Source: Mesorhizobium onobrychidis | GTDB taxonomy: Bacteria > Pseudomonadota > Alphaproteobacteria > Rhizobiales > Rhizobiaceae | NCBI RefSeq assembly: GCF_024707545.1 | Contig: NZ_CP062229.1 | Location: 2,399,501 to 2,463,500, forward strand | Length of the DNA stretch: 64,000 nt | Direction of reading: 5' to 3' | Shown here: piece after piece, positions 8,427 through 15,143 of the stretch | How the letters are laid out: the number at the start of each line of letters is the position of its first letter | Numbering within the stretch: the first letter of the stretch is position 1 | Program-made: the position numbers and the translations under genes | The notes under the pieces: generated by a model | What the model saw: the letters and a program-made list of their open reading frames with translations, nothing else | Told to the model about the DNA's origin: nothing | The model's database searches: none

Positions 8427-9320
8427 ATGGCATCCGTTCCCTTTGACCAAATGGACGGCTTTATCTGGATGAACGGCGAGTTCGTCAAATGGGCCGACGC
8501 CAAGATCCACGTGCTGACCCATGGCCTGCACTACGCCAGCGCGGTGTTCGAGGGCGAGCGCGCCTATGGCGGCGAGATTTTCAAGCTGACCGACCACAGC
8601 GAGCGCCTGCACGAATCGGCACGCCTCCTCGGCTTCAAGATTCCATATTCGGTTGCCGAGATCGACGACGCCTGCCGCACGCTGTTGAAGAAGCAGGCTT
8701 TCCAGGATGCCTATGTCCGGCCGATCGCCTGGCGCGGCAGCGAACAAATGGGCGTTTCGGCGCAAAACAGCAGGATCAACTGCGCCATCGCCATCTGGCA
8801 GTGGCCGAGCTATTTCGATCCGGCACAGAAGCTGAAGGGCATCCGTCTCGATCTGGCCGAATGGCGCCGCCCCGATCCGCGCACCGCGCCGTCGAAATCG
8901 AAGGCTGCCGGCCTCTACATGATCTGCACCATGTCCAAGCATGCCGCCGAAGCCAAAGGCTATGCCGACGCCATGATGCTCGACTGGCGCGGCCAGGTTG
9001 CGGAAGCGACCGGCGCCAATATCTTCTTCGTCAAGGACGGCAAGATCCACACACCCACCCCCGATTGCTTCCTTGACGGCATCACCCGCCGTACGGTGAT
9101 CGGCCTTGCCAAGGATCGCGGCTTCGAGGTGATCGAGCGCACCATTATGCCGGAAGAGCTTGAAGGCTTCCAGCAGTGCTTCCTCACCGGAACGGCGGCA
9201 GAGGTGACGCCCGTTTCAGAGATCGGTCCATACCGATTCGAGGTGGGTGAAATCGCCAAGACTCTGATGAACGACTATTCTGCAGCCGTTCAACCCAAGC
9301 ACGCGATCGCCGCAGAATAA
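8427..9320 (+). CDS. ilvE: Branched-chain amino acid aminotransferase
   Basis: The 297-residue enzyme is a fold-type IV PLP transaminase that interconverts leucine, isoleucine and valine with their 2-oxo acids. The N-terminal FDQMDGFIWMNGEFV and FEGERAYGG blocks are family hallmarks. Lys159 in SKSKAAGLYM is the likely PLP Schiff-base lysine, and Glu193 in EATGANIF is the conserved cofactor-pyridine ligand. A strong GGGAGG ribosome binding site precedes the ATG, and a clear Rho-independent terminator follows at 9348-9376. It is monocistronic, divergent from the MarR-led operon. Confidence 0.93.
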   Translation: MASVPFDQMDGFIWMNGEFVKWADAKIHVLTHGLHYASAVFEGERAYGGEIFKLTDHSERLHESARLLGFKIPYSVAEIDDACRTLLKKQAFQDAYVRPIAWRGSEQMGVSAQNSRINCAIAIWQWPSYFDPAQKLKGIRLDLAEWRRPDPRTAPSKSKAAGLYMICTMSKHAAEAKGYADAMMLDWRGQVAEATGANIFFVKDGKIHTPTPDCFLDGITRRTVIGLAKDRGFEVIERTIMPEELEGFQQCFLTGTAAEVTPVSEIGPYRFEVGEIAKTLMNDYSAAVQPKHAIAAE

Positions 9321-9347
9321 CGAAAGTCACAGCTTTTTTTATAAGTA

Positions 9348-9376
9348 GGGGCGGTTTTCGAGCCGCCCCTTTTATT
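9348..9376 (+). terminator. Rho-independent terminator of ilvE
   Basis: A seven-base GC stem GGGGCGG/CCGCCCC (9348-9354 with 9363-9369) encloses an eight-base loop and is followed directly by TTTTATTT, 28 bases after the ilvE stop codon. Confidence 0.9.
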
Positions 9377-9465
9377 TAAGCACTCCCGCATTTGACTTTC
9401 GTCCAATTCGGCGTCTCATGATGCTGTCGGCCCGGGAGGCTGGCAGCTATGGAGGGACTGGTAAT

Positions 9466-9783
9466 ATGGACATGAACACGCTTCTTCCGATCATTGTTCA
9501 GGTGATTACGGGTATCATCGGTGGCCAGGCGGTGGGCGCGGCGCTCAAGACAGCGGCAATGGGGCAGCTTACCAAAATCCTGGGCGGCGCGCTTGGCGGC
9601 GTCGGCGGTGCGGCCATCCTCGGCAGCCTGCTCGGCGGTGGTACGATCGATCCGGCTGCAGCCGCAGCGGCAACGAGCGGATTGGGCAGCGCGCTGAATG
9701 TGCAGAACATCGTCGGCGGTGCCGGTGGTGGCGCCATTCTGACGGCCATCATCGGCGCGGTCATGAATGCGATGAAGAAGTGA
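9466..9783 (+). CDS. Glycine-rich hydrophobic small protein
   Basis: The 105-residue protein is almost wholly Gly/Ala-rich and hydrophobic, with glycine-zipper-like runs (GGALGGVGGAAILGSLLGGG and VGGAGGGAILTAIIGAVM) and a short basic end NAMKK. No enzyme motif is visible. It probably inserts in or associates with a membrane. I chose the ATG at 9466 (MDMNTLLP) over the longer frame from 9418 because the hydrophobic repeat pattern begins there and the extension is polar. A terminator follows at 9808-9837. Function is unknown. Confidence 0.7.
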   Translation: MDMNTLLPIIVQVITGIIGGQAVGAALKTAAMGQLTKILGGALGGVGGAAILGSLLGGGTIDPAAAAAATSGLGSALNVQNIVGGAGGGAILTAIIGAVMNAMKK

Positions 9784-9807
9784 GCCTGGCGGTTTCGGGC
9801 TTTTCGC

Positions 9808-9837
9808 ATGGGCGGCTTCGGCCGCCCATTTCTTTTG
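9808..9837 (+). terminator. Rho-independent terminator
   Basis: The stem ATGGGCGG (9808-9815) pairs with CCGCCCAT (9822-9829) around a six-base CTTCGG loop and is followed by TTCTTTTG. It lies 25 bases after the glycine-rich ORF. Confidence 0.85.
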
Positions 9838-9906
9838 TGTCGTGGCAGCGGTGGACGCCGTTTACATGTGTCTCTACATCAGGGGCGACACAGCGAAAGG
9901 ACGATC

Positions 9907-10548
9907 ATGGGTCAGCTCAATGCCGGTATCGTGCCGGTCACGGCGTTCCAGCAAAACTGCACCATCCTGTTCGACATGGACGACAGACAAGGCGTTGTCG
10001 TCGATCCGGGCGGCGACATCGACAAGGTGCTGGCAATGCTCAAGGACAATGCGATCAACGCCGGCGCAATCTGGATCACGCATGGTCATATCGACCACGC
10101 CGGCGGCGCCATGGAACTGAAGGAGGCGCTCGGCATCGAGATCATCGGCCCGCATGAGGCCGACCGTCCGTTGCTTGCCAATCTCGAGAACCAGGCGAGA
10201 CACTACGGCGTCGCCGATCCGGTGCGCAACTGCGTGCCCGACCGCTTTCTCAGCGAAGGCGACACCGTCTCGTTCGGCCAGCACGCGTTCGAGGTCCTTC
10301 ATTGCCCCGGCCACGCGCCCGGCCATGTCGTCTACTACAATCGTGCTGCGAAGTTCGCCCATGTCGGCGACGTGTTGTTCCGCGGCTCGGTCGGGCGCAC
10401 CGACCTGCCGGGCGGCGACCATGCCGCGCTGATCGCCTCGATCAAGGACAAGCTTTTGCCGCTCGGCGACGACATCGGCTTCATCTGCGGCCATGGTCCC
10501 GGCGGCCGCTTCGGCGAGGAGCGCCGGAGCAATCCATTCCTGATTTAA
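9907..10548 (+). CDS. MBL-fold hydrolase, GloB/YcbL-like
   Basis: The 213-residue protein is a metallo-beta-lactamase-fold hydrolase close to the short hydroxyacylglutathione hydrolase (glyoxalase II-like, YcbL) group. The metal-binding THGHIDH motif is at residues 58-64, followed by HCPGHAPGHVVYY with further His ligands, and GDVLFRGSVGRTDLPGGD, typical of this subgroup. The start at 9907 (MGQLNAGIVPVTAFQQN) matches family N-termini, and GAAAGG lies upstream. The longer frame from 9808 crosses the terminator and is rejected. The substrate is likely a glutathione thioester but is not proven. Confidence 0.88.
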   Translation: MGQLNAGIVPVTAFQQNCTILFDMDDRQGVVVDPGGDIDKVLAMLKDNAINAGAIWITHGHIDHAGGAMELKEALGIEIIGPHEADRPLLANLENQARHYGVADPVRNCVPDRFLSEGDTVSFGQHAFEVLHCPGHAPGHVVYYNRAAKFAHVGDVLFRGSVGRTDLPGGDHAALIASIKDKLLPLGDDIGFICGHGPGGRFGEERRSNPFLI

Positions 10549-10613
10549 AGCGCGTCGCGTCTGGGGTGCCTCAAGCGAGGCGCTTCAATCTCTTTCCCTT
10601 ATGCATGCGGACA

Positions 10614-10648
10614 ACAAAAAAGCGCTGGCCTTGCGGACAGCGCTTTTG
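10614..10648 (-). terminator. Rho-independent terminator of the BA14K gene
   Basis: On the minus strand AAAAGCGCTG pairs with CAGCGCTTTTTT around a ten-base loop, ending in a T run, 14 bases after the stop of the BA14K gene. Confidence 0.85.
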
Positions 10649-10661
10649 GGGGCAGGAAGCC

Positions 10662-11078
10662 TCAGTTCGCGGTGCAGAAATGCTGTTCGCCGTCATAGCC
10701 GGTGAACGTGCCGGTGCGGGCGTTGAAAGAGCGATAGCGATCCGAACAATATTCATACCAGCCACGGGTCCATGGCTCTGCGTAGCCGTCATTGTAGACG
10801 ACTCGCGGTTCCGCGTAGTAGCGGCGCACCGGGGCGGGGCGTGGATAACGACCATAATCGTCGTAGCCGGGGTCATAATAGCTGGGCTGCGGGTTGTTGA
10901 GCGCACCAACGATCAGGGCGCCGGCCGCAAGGCCAAGGACGCCTGCCGCGATCGCATCGCCATTGCCACGATGATGGTGCCGTTGGCGCCAGTCACCAGC
11001 ACTGGCCGCTGGCAAGGTCGCGAGCGTGGTCGCAACAATCGCGGCGGACAGGACGGCGGTCTTGAAAATTCGGTTCAT
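10662..11078 (-). CDS. BA14K family exported protein
   Basis: The 138-residue protein has a signal peptide (MNRIFKTAVLSAAIVATTLA, cleavage after ASA near residue 27), a Gly/Ala-rich hydrophobic stretch (residues 42-60), a Tyr/Pro-rich linker, and the BA14K C-terminal motif W-x-x-YCSDRYRSFNARTGTF followed by TGYDGEQHFC. BA14K was described as an immunoreactive Brucella protein with lectin-like activity, and the family is found in rhizobia. The two cysteines (in YCSDR and HFC) probably form a disulfide. The gene is monocistronic with its own terminator. Confidence 0.88.
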   Translation of the reverse strand: MNRIFKTAVLSAAIVATTLATLPAASAGDWRQRHHHRGNGDAIAAGVLGLAAGALIVGALNNPQPSYYDPGYDDYGRYPRPAPVRRYYAEPRVVYNDGYAEPWTRGWYEYCSDRYRSFNARTGTFTGYDGEQHFCTAN

Positions 11079-11296
11079 GTCGGTCTCCTTCGTGCCGGCC
11101 CGGTTAATCTGGGGGAAGCGGTCCGGCTTTACCGAAGCTAATAAGGCGACCGTGGCTGAACGGGGGCTGAACGAAATTGACGGGCTGGGGCCAGCCGATA
11201 TTCATCGATCAGGCATGGCGCAAGGCACAAATATCGTACGCTCAACAAGGAGCGGACCTGCGCCACGGGACCGTCCGACGCTGTCTCGATCTCGGC

Positions 11297-11509
11297 TCAG
11301 CCGATCGACAGGTTGACGGCTTTCGGACCCTTGCCGCGCTTGTCCGGCTCGGTGTCGAATGTCACCTTCTGCCCATCCTCAAGACCGGGAAGACCCGACG
11401 CCTGCACGGCCGAAATATGGACGAAGACATCCTTCGCGCCATCATCCGGAGTGATGAAGCCGAAGCCCTTGGCATGATTGAAGAATTTGACGGTGCCGGT
11501 CTGCGGCAT
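11297..11509 (-). CDS. cspA: Cold-shock protein, CspA family (copy 1)
   Basis: The 70-residue single-domain OB-fold RNA chaperone has RNP-1 ([10 protein letters not shown], about residues 14-23) and RNP-2 (DVFVHIS, about 28-34). The start [11 protein letters not shown] at 11509 has GGAGCTTCCC upstream. It has the same length as its neighbour at 11766-11978 and near-identical central residues, so the two arose by tandem duplication. Differences ([10 protein letters not shown] against [10 protein letters not shown], ending VNLSIG against VNLRAD) show they have diverged. Confidence 0.95.
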   Translation of the reverse strand: MPQTGTVKFFNHAKGFGFITPDDGAKDVFVHISAVQASGLPGLEDGQKVTFDTEPDKRGKGPKAVNLSIG

Positions 11510-11634
11510 GGGAAGCTCCTTTGATCCCATCAAGTCCAGTCTCGGGCCGGCAAATGCCCGAGTGGAAATTTGTCCTTTATTTTAGCGTCATCGGCAAGAG
11601 AAAGTTTTGCCAGCATTGGCTTGCCGCCCTGCCA

Positions 11635-11667
11635 CGAAAAAAGGCGCGACGAAAACCGCCGCGCCTT
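11635..11667 (-). terminator. Rho-independent terminator between the two csp genes
   Basis: On the minus strand AAGGCGCG pairs with CGCGCCTT (11641-11648 with 11660-11667), followed by TTTTTT. It closes the transcript of csp copy 2, so copy 1 probably has its own promoter. Confidence 0.85.
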
Positions 11668-11765
11668 CGAAAACTCGGATCCGGCGCTGAAAGCCGGTTC
11701 AAGGCTTTTGAAGCGTCTCGGGCACGTTCCTGGCACGTCCGAGCGGACGTGCGCGCGCCGACGGT

Positions 11766-11978
11766 TCAGTCCGCGCGCAGATTGACCGCCTTCGGCCCCT
11801 TGCCCATGCGGTCGGGCTCGACGTCGAAGGTGACCTTCTGGCCATCGACGAGCGTGCGCAGGCCCGAAGCCTCGATCGCGGAGATGTGGACGAACACGTC
11901 CTTGGCGCCGTCGTCTGGCGTGATGAAGCCGAAGCCTTTGGTAGCGTTGAAGAATTTAACGGTGCCGGTCTGGGCCAT
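11766..11978 (-). CDS. cspA: Cold-shock protein, CspA family (copy 2)
   Basis: The 70-residue cold-shock domain protein begins [18 protein letters not shown] and carries both RNP motifs ([10 protein letters not shown] and DVFVHIS). The ATG at 11978 has GGAG eight bases upstream in the minus-strand sense. The region upstream to 12432 has no other gene and could provide a long leader as in other cspA genes. It is terminated at 11635-11667, before copy 1. Single-stranded nucleic acid binding is the expected activity. Confidence 0.95.
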   Translation of the reverse strand: MAQTGTVKFFNATKGFGFITPDDGAKDVFVHISAIEASGLRTLVDGQKVTFDVEPDRMGKGPKAVNLRAD

Positions 11979-12432
11979 TGGGGAAACTCCTTCACCCGTG
12001 TCAGTCTTTGTGGTTTGCCCGCCGCCTGACGCCGTGGGCAAGTCCCGGTGGTTGCTTCGGCAGTCATGCATTGGCGCATGGTCAAAACCCCCCGCCGAAA
12101 AACGGGGCCGTCAGAGATTCACAGTATCGGGGAAAGGTCGTCCAAAACGTTCCGCTCTCCGGGTCGCAAATGCCCGAACACGAAATTTATCGCACGGAAA
12201 GGTGATCGTTGCAAGGTAGCGCCCGCGGGCCGCCAGATGGGCGCATTCCGACGCATGGCATCGATAGGACGGGGGGCTCGCCCGGTTATCGGCCAGAGCC
12301 TGGTCACGCATGGTCCAGCGGGCTGGGGCTGCTTGCAAACAGGGGTTGCATTTGGCGGTGGAATGGCGAGGATCGGCCTGGAGTGGAGCGCGCGCGTTTG
12401 CGCCGGAGCGGGGGCTCGAGGGAGCTATAGTT
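11979..12432. other. Divergent intergenic region csp / Kazal lipoprotein
   Basis: About 450 bases with no gene I can support. It should hold the promoter and leader of csp copy 2 on the minus strand and the promoter of the Kazal-domain gene on the plus strand. No clear palindrome or sigma motif was identified by eye. Confidence 0.4.
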
Positions 12433-12828
12433 ATGAAATTTCTTGCGGCAATCTTCTCGCGGCAGAGTTTTGCCATCCTGTTGCTGTCGGCAGTTCTTGC
12501 AGCCTGTACCGCGGTTGTGGTGGATGAAGGACCGGGGTACCGTCCGCCAAGGCCCGGGCCGCAATTCTGCACCAGGCAGTACGATCCGGTCTGCGCCCGG
12601 CGCGGCGGCGACCGCCAGACCTTCGCCAATGCCTGCCTTGCCGAGCGGGCCGGATACCGCATCATCAGCGGCGGCCAATGCCGGGATGGCGGCGGTGGAG
12701 AGCAGACATTCTGCACCCGCGAATACCGCCCGGTCTGCGCCCGCCGCTATGGCGAGCTGCGCACCTTCCCCAATGCGTGCGAGGCGCGCGCCGCCGACTA
12801 TCGCATCGTCGACGACGGTCCGTGCTGA
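12433..12828 (+). CDS. Lipoprotein with two Kazal-type protease inhibitor domains
   Basis: The 131-residue product has a lipoprotein signal with lipobox LAAC (lipidated Cys25), a Pro-rich linker, and two tandem Cys-rich domains, C46-C83 and C94-C131. Each has the Kazal-like pattern C-T-R-x-Y-x-P-V-C-A-R-R then F-x-N-A-C and a final C. The reactive-site region would be close to the second cysteine. Kazal modules inhibit serine proteases; bacterial members are usually anchored in the envelope. Domain 2 repeats domain 1 at nearly every conserved position, indicating internal duplication. The start at ATG 12433 is set by the signal peptide. Confidence 0.85.
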   Translation: MKFLAAIFSRQSFAILLLSAVLAACTAVVVDEGPGYRPPRPGPQFCTRQYDPVCARRGGDRQTFANACLAERAGYRIISGGQCRDGGGGEQTFCTREYRPVCARRYGELRTFPNACEARAADYRIVDDGPC

Positions 12829-12918
12829 GAGGCTGGTTTCCTCCCCGTCTCCGGGCGGGGAGGGGTCCCATCTATCCACTGGACACAGGCAGGCGAGGGC
12901 AGCTGGCGCCTCTTGCCT

Positions 12919-13008
12919 CTACGCCGGCAGCCTCGCCTTGTGGCAGTAGGTGATGAACTCGGCCGCGGGCATGGGTTTGGCAAACAGCTGAATGAACTTG
13001 ATGCTCAT
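12919..13008 (-). pseudogene. 29-aa ORF resembling the end of an EAL domain
   Basis: The ORF reads MSIKFIQLFAKPMPAAEF then ITYCHKARLPA and ends at TAG. Its start overlaps the stop of the 74-residue ORF upstream by four bases (ATGA). The phrase LFAKPMPAAEF resembles the extreme C-terminus of EAL phosphodiesterase domains. It may be the scar of a deleted EAL gene or a very short translated peptide coupled to its neighbour. Confidence 0.3.
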
Positions 13009-13229
13009 CCATCCGCCGGGTACGCTCCATCGGCCGGCCCGGCATAGAGCTCGCTGCCGTCCTCGTCGGAAATGCGCAGGCGGTCCGGGATCTGCGGCAT
13101 CGCCAGCGTGTGGAACAGCGCTGTGGCGCCCTGCAGGGCGGCGCGCAGGTTCGGTGCTTCGAGCGACACCCTGTCGAGCGTCGCTTCGTCGGCGTCGCGC
13201 GAACGATAGAACTCGACGACGAAGTTCAA
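13005..13229 (-). CDS. Small hypothetical protein, 74 aa
   Basis: The protein begins MNFVVEFYRSRDADEATLDR, has a central LRAALQGATALFHTLAMPQ, and ends RISDEDGSELYAGPADGAY plus PADG. It is acidic and soluble with no signal or membrane segment. The composition and codon use are ordinary for this genome, and the layout (strand-helix-strand) looks like a genuine small fold. I do not recognise a named family. A 29-residue ORF overlaps its stop codon. Confidence 0.6.
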   Translation of the reverse strand: MNFVVEFYRSRDADEATLDRVSLEAPNLRAALQGATALFHTLAMPQIPDRLRISDEDGSELYAGPADGAYPADG

Positions 13230-13322
13230 GCACGCCTCCGTGTTGCGGCGCCGCAGCCCTACGGTCGCACCAGGGCCCGCTCCGGTGCATGCACGAAGAC
13301 GGGTGCGCGGCGCCTGGGAACG

Positions 13323-13460
13323 CTACCCCTTGGACTTCGGCTTCAAACCGGCTTCCGCCTGCTTGACGGCCGAGCCGAAGGGCGAGGCGGGCTTTGCCAC
13401 CGTCTTGTCCTTTTTGGGCTTGCGTGTCTCGCGGTTGCTGCGCTGTTGACCCTTGGCCAT
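13323..13460 (-). CDS. Short basic Lys-rich protein, 45 aa
   Basis: The ORF begins MAKGQQRSNRETRKPKKDK and ends in AGLKPKSKG. It is strongly basic, low complexity and probably disordered; similar 40-50 residue Lys-rich proteins annotated as hypothetical are widespread in rhizobia. It lies on the minus strand after the two small genes at 13510-14021. Nucleic acid or ribosome association would fit the charge but is a guess. Confidence 0.55.
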   Translation of the reverse strand: MAKGQQRSNRETRKPKKDKTVAKPASPFGSAVKQAEAGLKPKSKG

Positions 13461-13509
13461 TTCTTGGTCCTCGTGATTGGTGAGCGTGGTGGTGGCGGTT
13501 GATGTGGAC

Positions 13510-13758
13510 CTAGGCGCTCGGATCGTCGGCGACTTCGAGATTGTCTTCCGTGGTGACCCGCTCATGGGTCTCCTCGTCGCTGCGGATACGGTATTGCGGC
13601 GAGCCGTCCTTGACCGGCAGCTTGCTCTTGATCTGGAACAACTCCGCGGTCTTTTGGACAAGGCCGGTGCGGCTCTTCATACGAACGGTCTGGCCGATCG
13701 CGAAAAGATGCGCGGGCGTGTCGGTGCGCGGGCGCGCGTTCTGCTGGAAGCGGATCAT
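13510..13758 (-). CDS. Small hypothetical protein, 82 aa
   Basis: The protein begins MIRFQQNARPRTDTPAHLF. It then has GQTVRMKSRTGLVQKTAEL, a SPQYRIRSDEETHERVTTED block, and an acidic end. The pattern 'F-x-x-G-Q-x-V ... Y-x-I-R' suggests a small SH3-like barrel, as in rhizobial hypothetical proteins. Its ATG overlaps the stop of the upstream gene by four bases (ATGA at 13755-13758), so the two are coupled. No function is known. Confidence 0.65.
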   Translation of the reverse strand: MIRFQQNARPRTDTPAHLFAIGQTVRMKSRTGLVQKTAELFQIKSKLPVKDGSPQYRIRSDEETHERVTTEDNLEVADDPSA

Positions 13759-14021
13759 GCGGCATTCTCCTGGTCGCGCCTCAGCGCGGTTTCGAGTTCG
13801 GCGAGGTCGATGGCGACCAATTGGCTGGTCTGGCTTTTCACCGTCCTTGCCGGCAGATGGATGAAGGTGGCGACACGGCGCCAGGCAAGCCACGACATGC
13901 CATCGATAAGCTCCTCATCGTGGTCGATGTCGTAGTCGCCGGCCGGCAATTTTCCTTCCAGGCCGCCGAGCATGAAGGGTGCCTCGAAATGCGCGATGGA
14001 ATGGGTAGTTCGGCCAGACAT
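13755..14021 (-). CDS. Small hypothetical protein, 88 aa
   Basis: The start MSGRTTHSIAHFEAPFMLGG at 14021 is chosen because the longer frame to 14117 is low-complexity. It has LPAGDYDIDHDEELIDGMSW in the middle and a C-terminal helix (LVAIDLAELETALRRDQENA). The phrase 'F-x-L-G-G-x-x-x-x-L-P-A-G-x-Y-x-I-D-x-D-E-E-L-I' is a recurring rhizobial hypothetical-protein motif. It is the first gene of a two-gene coupled unit with 13510-13758. Confidence 0.7.
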   Translation of the reverse strand: MSGRTTHSIAHFEAPFMLGGLEGKLPAGDYDIDHDEELIDGMSWLAWRRVATFIHLPARTVKSQTSQLVAIDLAELETALRRDQENAA

Positions 14022-14395
14022 TCTCGTGCCTCGAAGTCTCGTTCCGGGCTTGGATCCGATAGGTGGTGCCCGCTTCGCGGCACCGGGACTTAAGTGTCGT
14101 GCGTCCTGTATCGGCAATTTGGGTATCGGCGATCTGGAATGAGTTTGGCGGGTCGAGAACCTCTGACGCCGCGAGATGCCAAGCTTGGCCCAAAAAACGA
14201 TCTCAATTCATTAATCCAAAATTGCGGTTTATTCAAGAAGATTCCCGCCCATCGTCGACCTTGTCACGAAATTACTTTTCTAGGACTATTTGTAGAATGG
14301 TGATACGGTCCGGACACTTCACAAGAATTGTTTGAGATTGTGCCGGAAAAGTTCATCCCGGCATCGATTTTTATTTACATCTGAAAGGAAAAACC
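14022..14395. other. AT-richer divergent intergenic region
   Basis: About 370 bases between divergent small genes. The stretch 14200-14390 is clearly richer in A and T than its surroundings and probably contains the promoter of the 14396 gene, whose AAAGGA ribosome binding site ends the region. No gene is supported. Confidence 0.4.
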
Positions 14396-14590
14396 ATGGT
14401 TTCCGTGAAAACACCTGATGGTTCGACCGTAACAGTCAAGCCGATTATCAAGCAGGCCGCCGGGCCTACAAAGGTCATGTCGGCGCGGCTGACGATACGA
14501 AGTGACGAGGCAGCAAGGCGAAGGATCGCCGACACCGACGGCACGCTTCGGCGGGCCAGACAGGTTGCGGAGACCAACCGCCTGATCTGA
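14396..14590 (+). CDS. Small hypothetical protein, 64 aa
   Basis: The protein begins MVSVKTPDGSTVTVKPIIK and ends in RRARQVAETNRLI. It is soluble and basic, and has no motif I recognise. AAAGGAAAAACC upstream of the ATG is a good ribosome binding site, which is the main reason to call the gene. It precedes repeat R1 copy 3 and the DUF1488 gene on the same strand. Confidence 0.55.
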   Translation: MVSVKTPDGSTVTVKPIIKQAAGPTKVMSARLTIRSDEAARRRIADTDGTLRRARQVAETNRLI

Positions 14591-14611
14591 CAGCCGGCTT
14601 GCAGCGCCAAG

Positions 14612-14703
14612 TGCCGCGCGTCCTTTTGGATGCGTAAAGGGCGCTGTAAGTACTTTGATTTTGCGGATGGATCCTTTCCGAACCTCCGGTTCGTGGTCAT
14701 CCG
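14612..14703 (+). repeat. R1 palindromic repeat, diverged copy 3
   Basis: The order of parts matches R1: a left dyad CGCGTCC/GGATGCG with TTTT between, GGGCGCTGTAAGTACTTTGA, then a right dyad in which CGGATGGATCC is mirrored by GTGGTCATCCG around CCGAACCTCCGGTTCG. Many positions differ from copies 1 and 2, but the dyads are kept by compensating changes. Confidence 0.55.
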
Positions 14704-14718
14704 CTGAGGAACTCGATC

Positions 14719-14982
14719 ATGACGCTCAATTTTCCCAACCGCAGCCGCTCCTACGACGCTGCGGCCAGGCGCATTCGCTTCGTCGGCCATGACGGCATGT
14801 TCGAAGTGCCCTTCTTTGTGGAGATTGCAGCGCTTTCGGCGGCAACGGCCACGGGCGGGGCGGAAGCCGAGTATCTCAGCGCCTTCGATGCGGAGCGTTC
14901 GTCGATCCAGGATGTTGCGCGCGAAGCCTATTCGCACGGCCGCAGGAACATGTATGTATTGACCCAGGCCGATTTCCGGTAA
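14719..14982 (+). CDS. DUF1488 family protein
   Basis: The 87-residue protein has the DUF1488 layout: MTLNFPNRSRSYDAAARRIR at the N-terminus, FVGHDGMFEVPFFVEIAAL in the middle, and a C-terminal helix ending YVLTQADFR. The family is small and of unknown function, common in Rhizobiales and other proteobacteria. GAGGA lies 11 bases upstream of the ATG. The gene sits directly after an R1 repeat. Confidence 0.82.
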   Translation: MTLNFPNRSRSYDAAARRIRFVGHDGMFEVPFFVEIAALSAATATGGAEAEYLSAFDAERSSIQDVAREAYSHGRRNMYVLTQADFR

Positions 14983-15143
14983 GCTGGCCTGCGAACCCTT
15001 GAACCTGCCGCGCCGATGGCCTAGATCGCGGCAGGCGGACAAAACACGGCAGGTTTCCCATCAACAGAGATCAGAGAAGACCGGCAGGCGCGGGCGCCAA
15101 TTTCGGCTCAGGCGGACAGCCGCCGCTGGGCCTCGACCAGCGC

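Noticed and set aside
8202..9050. 282-residue frame antisense to ilvE
   Set aside because: Shadow of the conserved ilvE gene; no ribosome binding site and no recognisable motif.
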